A DNA stretch of 64,000 bases, taken from Lepas anatifera (taxonomy: Eukaryota > Arthropoda > Thecostraca > Lepadidae). The notes under the pieces were generated by a model. It had not been told where the DNA came from, ran no database searches, and saw nothing but the letters and a program-made list of their open reading frames with translations. The number at the start of each line of letters is the position of its first letter. Positions within the stretch are counted from its first letter, which is position 1. Made by a program: the position numbers and the translations under genes. The stretch lies in contig JAOTON010002272.1 in assembly GCA_034440635.1 (NCBI GenBank), forward strand, positions 1,007,596-1,071,595, read 5' to 3'. This document shows positions 59,232 through 64,000 of this stretch, piece by piece.

Positions 59232-59381
59232 CCGGAGACCAGGTACGCTACGCGCACAGAGTACGTGCCCAGCACCCAGTACGTGCAGGCCACGTCAGTA
59301 CTGCGCGTGCCCGGCACGCCGGAGACCGTCTACAACACCGTGCCAGTCTACGTCACCCGCACCCAGCAGCTACCCGCCCAG
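59232..59381 (+). CDS. Paralogue exon 4
   Basis: CTGCCCACAG|CCGGAG to GCCCAG|GTCAGC: 50 codons, phase 0, after a 359-bp intron. It encodes PETRYATRTEYVPSTQYV and YVTRTQQLPAQ. Confidence 0.75.
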
Positions 59382-59704
59382 GTCAGCCGCGACCCTCCAC
59401 ATAGAACTGAGTCCGGGCTCGTCAGCTGTCGCTCCTATACACTCTGCAGCGCCCCCGCAGCTTACCGGGGTATCATCGGTTTTCATTGATATTTTTAGAG
59501 TTGTATTCAAACGATGAATAAATTTCTTAATCATCAGCTATAGAACGGAAACTAATAGATCGGCAACCTTAAATCTGACGGTGATAGAGTACTGCGTCTT
59601 TGCAATAATTCTGACTAAATGCCATGTTCAACACATACCAGCTGCGGGGTAATGACTTTGATCTAGCATGCCGACGCTTACCCTCCCTGGGTTTCCCCTC
59701 GCAG

Positions 59705-59860
59705 GTGCGGACCGTGTACGCCACCCGCACCAGTGTGCAGCAGGTGGAGAAGACTGTTGTGGTCACCAAGCCGGAGTACCGCGAGAAGGTGGTCACCAAC
59801 ACCGTGCAGGCCAAGTGCGGCTACGGATACGCGCCGCGCCGCTACCCTTATGGCAAATAG
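59705..59860 (+). CDS. Paralogue exon 5 with stop codon
   Basis: TTTCCCCTCGCAG|GTGCGG opens 51 codons to TAG, after a 323-bp intron. The end AKCGYGYAPRRYPYGK carries the C-terminal Cys and a Tyr/Arg-rich tail, parallel to the neighbour's CQYAPQRPRSYYRRY. Confidence 0.8.
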   Translation: MRTVYATRTSVQQVEKTVVVTKPEYREKVVTNTVQAKCGYGYAPRRYPYGK

Positions 59861-60140
59861 AGTCCCTGCACCTCATCAAGCAGGGCAGCTTCTTTGACCG
59901 AGGTCGGAGAGTCGCGACGGCCAGCAGGTGGTTAGGACAAGTGTTTGAAATGAATGCACGCGTATTTACTCGGGGTCAGTCTAGCGCGGTTTGTTTTAAC
60001 AGACGGAACAGACCGAAGAGAATAGAGGTGTTCATCAGTTCACCGTTGTATTTATTATTTATGGTATATCAATGGTGTTGTCAATGGCGCCCGTCGTCTG
60101 TTGTCTCGCCGCAATTGAATTGAAGCTCGAGTGTATGAGA

Positions 60141-60146
60141 AATAAA
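60141..60146 (+). terminator. Poly(A) signal of the five-exon gene
   Basis: AATAAA in GAGAAATAAAGCC, about 280 bp after the stop codon. Confidence 0.55.
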
Positions 60147-61084
60147 GCCAACTGAGATACCAAACTGTTATCTGGAGCGAACATAGATTTAGAAGACCGC
60201 TGGAAAAAGCAGAGCATCATGCGGTGTGCAGTAACGCGCAGCTGGTTTTTTGATACCTATGACCAACCAGCAATATCACCTGCTTGAATTTTGCCTTTAT
60301 ACTTAGTGATACAATAAGGGTGGTGAGTATAGGGTGGTTCCGATCTCTGGCGGGCGCAGAAGTGCCGTTTGGGGGAGGGGGCCACTCGGAAAAAATCGCA
60401 GTGTTTCTGAACAAAATTGACCAAGCGCCATTTCGGGGGGATGGCCCCTTGCCCTTCCCCCTTTGGATCCGCTGGTGGGTGCGATAAGAGCTTGGGAGGT
60501 GTCTGGTTAAAATGGTATGTTCTCCTCACTTATTCTGATTCGTTTCGTTTACGCTTTGTATTAGTTTTTCACACCGTCTGGAGGATTAGGAGCAATACGC
60601 ACGATAAATAAGGCTTGATGAAGGGCCATCTTTACCCCCCCCGTTGGAGTCGATGCAGAGGGAGGTTCATAATTTCTGATCGCGGAGTAGATGGCATCTG
60701 GTGGATGGGCACTTGGACCTTACCTGGGATGGGATGGGTGGATGGGCTTTTGGACGTAACAATCTATCAGCAAGGCAGGAAATCTTAAGGGCACCGAGTG
60801 GATCCCGGGGAGGGCACACCCCAGTAGAGGGGATGGATGGAAACTAGGGGTGAAAAGCGATCCGTTTTTAGATGGAGGGGGTGCTAACGTCGTTTAAGTG
60901 GGCATGCCGAGGCCATTTCAGATGCTACTCCGGTCGGCATGGAGGGGTACATACCTGCCCCCATGTTCTCTAGGATAGGTGGATCATAAGCGGGGCTTTT
61001 CGCCATTATTTTCTTTGCGAAATTTTATGTTTTGATCAACGCAAATAAATTGCATCGTGGCATAAGCGGAGCCAAAAGTGGCCA
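60147..61084. other. Intergenic with MITE-like debris
   Basis: GGATCCGCTGGTGGGTGCG near 60466 resembles a hAT-type end without a clear partner. 60690-60760 has loose GGATGG repeats. No gene. Confidence 0.4.
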
Positions 61085-61275
61085 GGGGAGGTATTTGCTA
61101 CCCCCTGATTGACCCTCGGTGCCCCTAAAATGGTCCCGGCGCTCCCTGAAACCCCTTTCCATTCCCCCTCCTCCAGAATACGAGTATCTGCGATAGGTTT
61201 TGGTGCCCACCTATTTTTTCCAGAAATAGTGCCTCCTTGTCTGGGTGACGCATCCCCGCATTGGCGGATCCAGGA
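61085..61275. mobile_element. hAT-like MITE fragment, second copy
   Basis: TGATTGACCCTCGGTGCCCC through CATTGGCGGATCCAGG aligns with 32380-32625. Non-coding. Confidence 0.5.
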
Positions 61276-61689
61276 ACAGCTTTTAGAGGGGCCAAACCAA
61301 AATTTTTGGGGAGGGGTAAATCCAGGGGCGCCGCCACGGAATTTTCGCAGGGGGGGGACGGACCCGGGCTGGTGCTGACTCGGGGAGGCGAATTTTGAGC
61401 ATATTCGGTACCTGACGGAATTAATGACCATTGACCTAAAAATTTTAAGGGGGACGTCCCCCCTGGTTGGCCAACAGGGGGAGACGCGTCCCCCCGTCCC
61501 CCCGTTTGCGGCGCCCATGGGTAAATCGATAAAATTGCGAAAACATAGTATTTTTACTCCTCGCCTGGGTGGGGGTGTTTAAGCACCTCCCTCGGGTTTT
61601 TCCGGCGGCACGAAGAAAACGACGGCGCGAAGCGCCGCTGCACCTTATCCTTGATAAATTCCGCAACCTTCTGCAGAATTTTAAGGTTA
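61276..61689. other. Intergenic, G/C-homopolymer-rich
   Basis: Several runs of six or more G or C. Short ORFs only. Confidence 0.4.
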
Positions 61690-62189
61690 CCTAGGTCATG
61701 TCAGGTCAGGTCACCAGTGCAGGTCATGTGACATCACCTCCAAAAATGTTTAAGATGTCATAAGTAAGAAATGGGTGAATCCATCGGATTTAAACTTGTA
61801 CCACATAATGGGCCCATCGAGTATTACAAAATATATTCCAATATTTTTATATCGATGGCCCAGGGTGAAGTACGGACCATGACCTCTCCATTTGAAATAT
61901 TAGAAAAAAACAGAAATTGGACTGTATTTGTGTAGATACAGCTGAGAATACCATTAATTCTCCAAATCATAGTATCCTGGGCCCCTTTCCAGGTTCATGT
62001 TGTAATTTTTTCCTTGTGACCTCTGAGAGAACATCTGGGGCCACTTCAGTTTTCAGTTCAGTTCAATTGGTCTCCACATCAGTTTAAAGACTTTGGTCAA
62101 TAACGTTGCATGCAATGATGAATCATCGCGTTTGGATTGCTATTGCGAGCCGATTGATATGCACATCCACTATACTAGGTTACAAAATC
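61690..62189. mobile_element. TGACCT/AGGTCA-rich repeat, copy 3
   Basis: CATGTCAGGTCAGGTCACC and related words mark the same class of repeat as 33040-33820. It continues after the SINE insertion, at 62386-62460. Confidence 0.45.
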
Positions 62190-62204
62190 TTGACCTGACC
62201 TGAG

Positions 62205-62385
62205 ACGGATGAGGTGGCATAGTGGATAGCACCCTTGTCTTCTACGCCACCGGTCCCGGGTTCAAGTCCCGGCGGAGCCTCTGAATAAGTCGATCTGGTC
62301 CCCAAAATCCCTTCCAACAGGGTGAGGGTTGGCAACGCCGTATGACCCTGGCAATTGGTGCGTCGTTAAACCCCAACAATTATTA
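62205..62385 (+). mobile_element. Complete tRNA-derived SINE with target-site duplication
   Basis: The A-box TGGCATAGTGGATAGC (62216-62231) and B-box GGGTTCAAGTCCC (62258-62270) have tRNA spacing. A tRNA-unrelated body and the tail GGTGCGTCGTTAAACCCCAA then ATTATTATT follow. Perfect 15-base direct repeats TTGACCTGACCTGAG flank it (62190-62204 and 62386-62400). A second, older copy is at 39911-40075. The perfect duplication shows a recent insertion. Confidence 0.9.
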
Positions 62386-62574
62386 TTGACCTGACCTGAG
62401 GTCAGGTCATTTTTGTGTTTTGGTCTAGTATGGTCATAGTATACGTCATTCGATTCGCCGTTACGAGAAGAAGCGACCGGTGCCTAAACAATTATTCTAA
62501 CTCAACTCTGTCAGATGCTAAAGTCCAAAAACTTTTCCCCAAAATGTCTCCTTCTTTGACCTGTCATGAGTGGG
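62386..62574. other. Rest of the TGACCT repeat and spacer
   Basis: Right target-site copy, then AGGTCA-rich sequence to about 62460. No gene. Confidence 0.4.
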
Positions 62575-62715
62575 AAGCGAAATTTTAGGAGGCGTGGCCA
62601 TTTCAGGGGGCGCCGAGGGGTCGATGGCAGGGGGGGCACGCACTCCCTTTGCCCCCTAGATCTGCCTATGGGGCACGTGCCCACTTTGCCGTCCCCCTGG
62701 ATCCGCCTATGGCCC
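62575..62715. mobile_element. hAT-like MITE fragment, third copy (reverse)
   Basis: GGCGCCGAGGGGTCGATGGC aligns in reverse with 32380-32625. CTGGATCCGCCTATGG and GATCTGCCTATGG lie at its right end. Confidence 0.45.
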
Positions 62716-64000
62716 CATTCCTTTTAGCCCGGGAAACTGACATACTGAAATAATTCAGTAGATATACGCCTTTATTTTTTTCAAGCTGTCTGAAATTATT
62801 CCAGTTTGAATGTACAATGGAAAATGCGTTTCCAAACATAAGCGTCGCCACCGGCTAAAAAAGTGGGGGAGGGCAGCAAACTTCAACCTGATACTGACAA
62901 CAAAATTTGCCCTTTGGGACAAAAACTCTTCGAATTTGGGCTCCTCGCTGCCTTCCGCAGCGGCTGGTTATAAGCCGCTACCACATACCAGACATAAAAC
63001 AAGAATAATTCACCGCTTACCATGCTATTCCCAGGGCCCACTAACGTTGTTTACCTTTTGGAGTCCCTCTTTCGCGGCCATCTTGAATGGCATACTAGCG
63101 CCTCTGGTGAGCGTGCTCGGGGTCAATACGGAGGTCAAGCAAAGGTCTATGGTCAGACAAAACCAGTAGTAAGAAATGTTTTCTCTGATTCGTTGAATTA
63201 CGGCGTATTTTGTTTAATAGGAAATCAAAGCTCACAATTTCTAAAACTAATAGCAATATTTTCTTGTAAAAAGCAGAACAAATAATTAGTACAGATGGCG
63301 CATTACAGACATAAAGACAGTATAAATTTTCCCACAAAAATGGATGTATCTTCTAATGAATTATCACGTGGTTTTTACCCTGTAGCTACAAAGGCTTGAA
63401 CTTCTACTTTCTTGAATATTTTTTTCAAAGACAGCAATGGCGCACAGTGTACATTATTTTGTTGTTGAACCACAACAACAGCAGCGACGCCGCGTGGTGA
63501 GGTGGTACAGTTTTGTTCTTGGTACAGTTTTTGCCAAGCAGTAGAGAAGTCTCTGTTGCCTTGCAGCGGTTGAAGTGAAGAGGTAATGCTAAATATTGTG
63601 ATCAGTAGGTTTTTAAATTGATCAATTGAAACAAGTTAAAAATTTTTGATTACAACAGCAGAGGAAAGGAGGTGGAGGGAGGAGGTTGAGGTGCCGTTTC
63701 TAGTCACCAATTCCTGATTTTTTAAAGCCACTCATATTTCTCACACAGAAAGCAGACTAAACTCTCGCACATAGGTACATGCATAAAGTTGAAGTTGAAG
63801 TTGAAGTTTGTGTTATTGGAAAGAAAGAGGCCGAGGAATGGGCCTGTGACATAAATACTACGTCTCGGAAAGTTCTTGGATAACTTTGATGGGATCTGAG
63901 TGGAAATGGTAGGTGAAATTATTCACCATTACTCGTGCCTGAAACTATCCCTATGCCAAGGAAACTTATCCAGGTTGGCCTTGAACATGGTCAGACTAGT
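62716..64000. other. Intergenic; nothing recognised
   Basis: Plus ORFs at 62810-63285 have no domain character. A short GTTGAA hexamer repeat lies at about 63788-63810. Confidence 0.4.

Noticed and set aside
62205..62280. Functional tRNA gene
   Set aside because: Pol III boxes are present, but the element has a SINE body, tail and target-site duplication.

Overview
The window looks like nuclear DNA of an invertebrate animal. Protein-coding DNA is sparse and interrupted by GT-AG introns, there are no operons, and transposon debris and tandem repeats fill most of the space. The one clearly nameable gene is DNAAF4 (DYX1C1), a dynein-arm assembly factor, so the organism builds motile cilia or flagella. 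Two secreted Tyr/Thr/Val/Gln-rich proteins have an arthropod-cuticle or adhesive look. A crustacean with flagellated sperm, such as a barnacle, would fit, but this placement is inference.

Layout. 0-4 kb: a coding-looking hairpin and the first coding exon of an unrecognised minus-strand gene with an 11-residue repeat. 4-5.6 kb: a 29-bp minisatellite and a TTAA-flanked piggyBac-like element. 5.9-8.5 kb: an old 2.5-kb inverted repeat with a SINE at its centre. 11-14 kb: two minisatellites (18 bp; 27/39 bp). 15-18 kb: a TIR element, a tandem duplication and a piggyBac-like element. 19.4-25.3 kb: a minus-strand gene with three candidate exons; a 26-bp satellite whose units look like 3' splice sites abuts the third exon. 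25.3-27.3 kb: two RFX X-box motifs, then intronless DNAAF4 on the plus strand, head to head with the minus-strand gene. 27.6-48 kb: mainly mobile elements (TIR elements, hAT-like MITEs, SINEs, a broken LINE, piggyBac-like copies), a (TC)n tract and a diverged 90-bp tandem array. 49.2-60.1 kb: a TATA promoter with a candidate non-coding exon, then two neighbouring plus-strand genes. Both are predicted to encode 384-residue secreted proteins with one Cys at each end of the mature chain; one has a single coding exon and the other has five phase-0 exons. 60-64 kb: MITE-like pieces, a TGACCT-rich repeat and a SINE with a perfect 15-bp target-site duplication.

How the parts work together. The X-boxes between DNAAF4 and its divergent neighbour suggest a shared ciliary promoter. 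The two Tyr/Thr/Val-rich genes look like a tandem duplicate pair making an extracellular structural material. Gene models come from reading frames, splice consensus and exon phase only; none has transcript support here.
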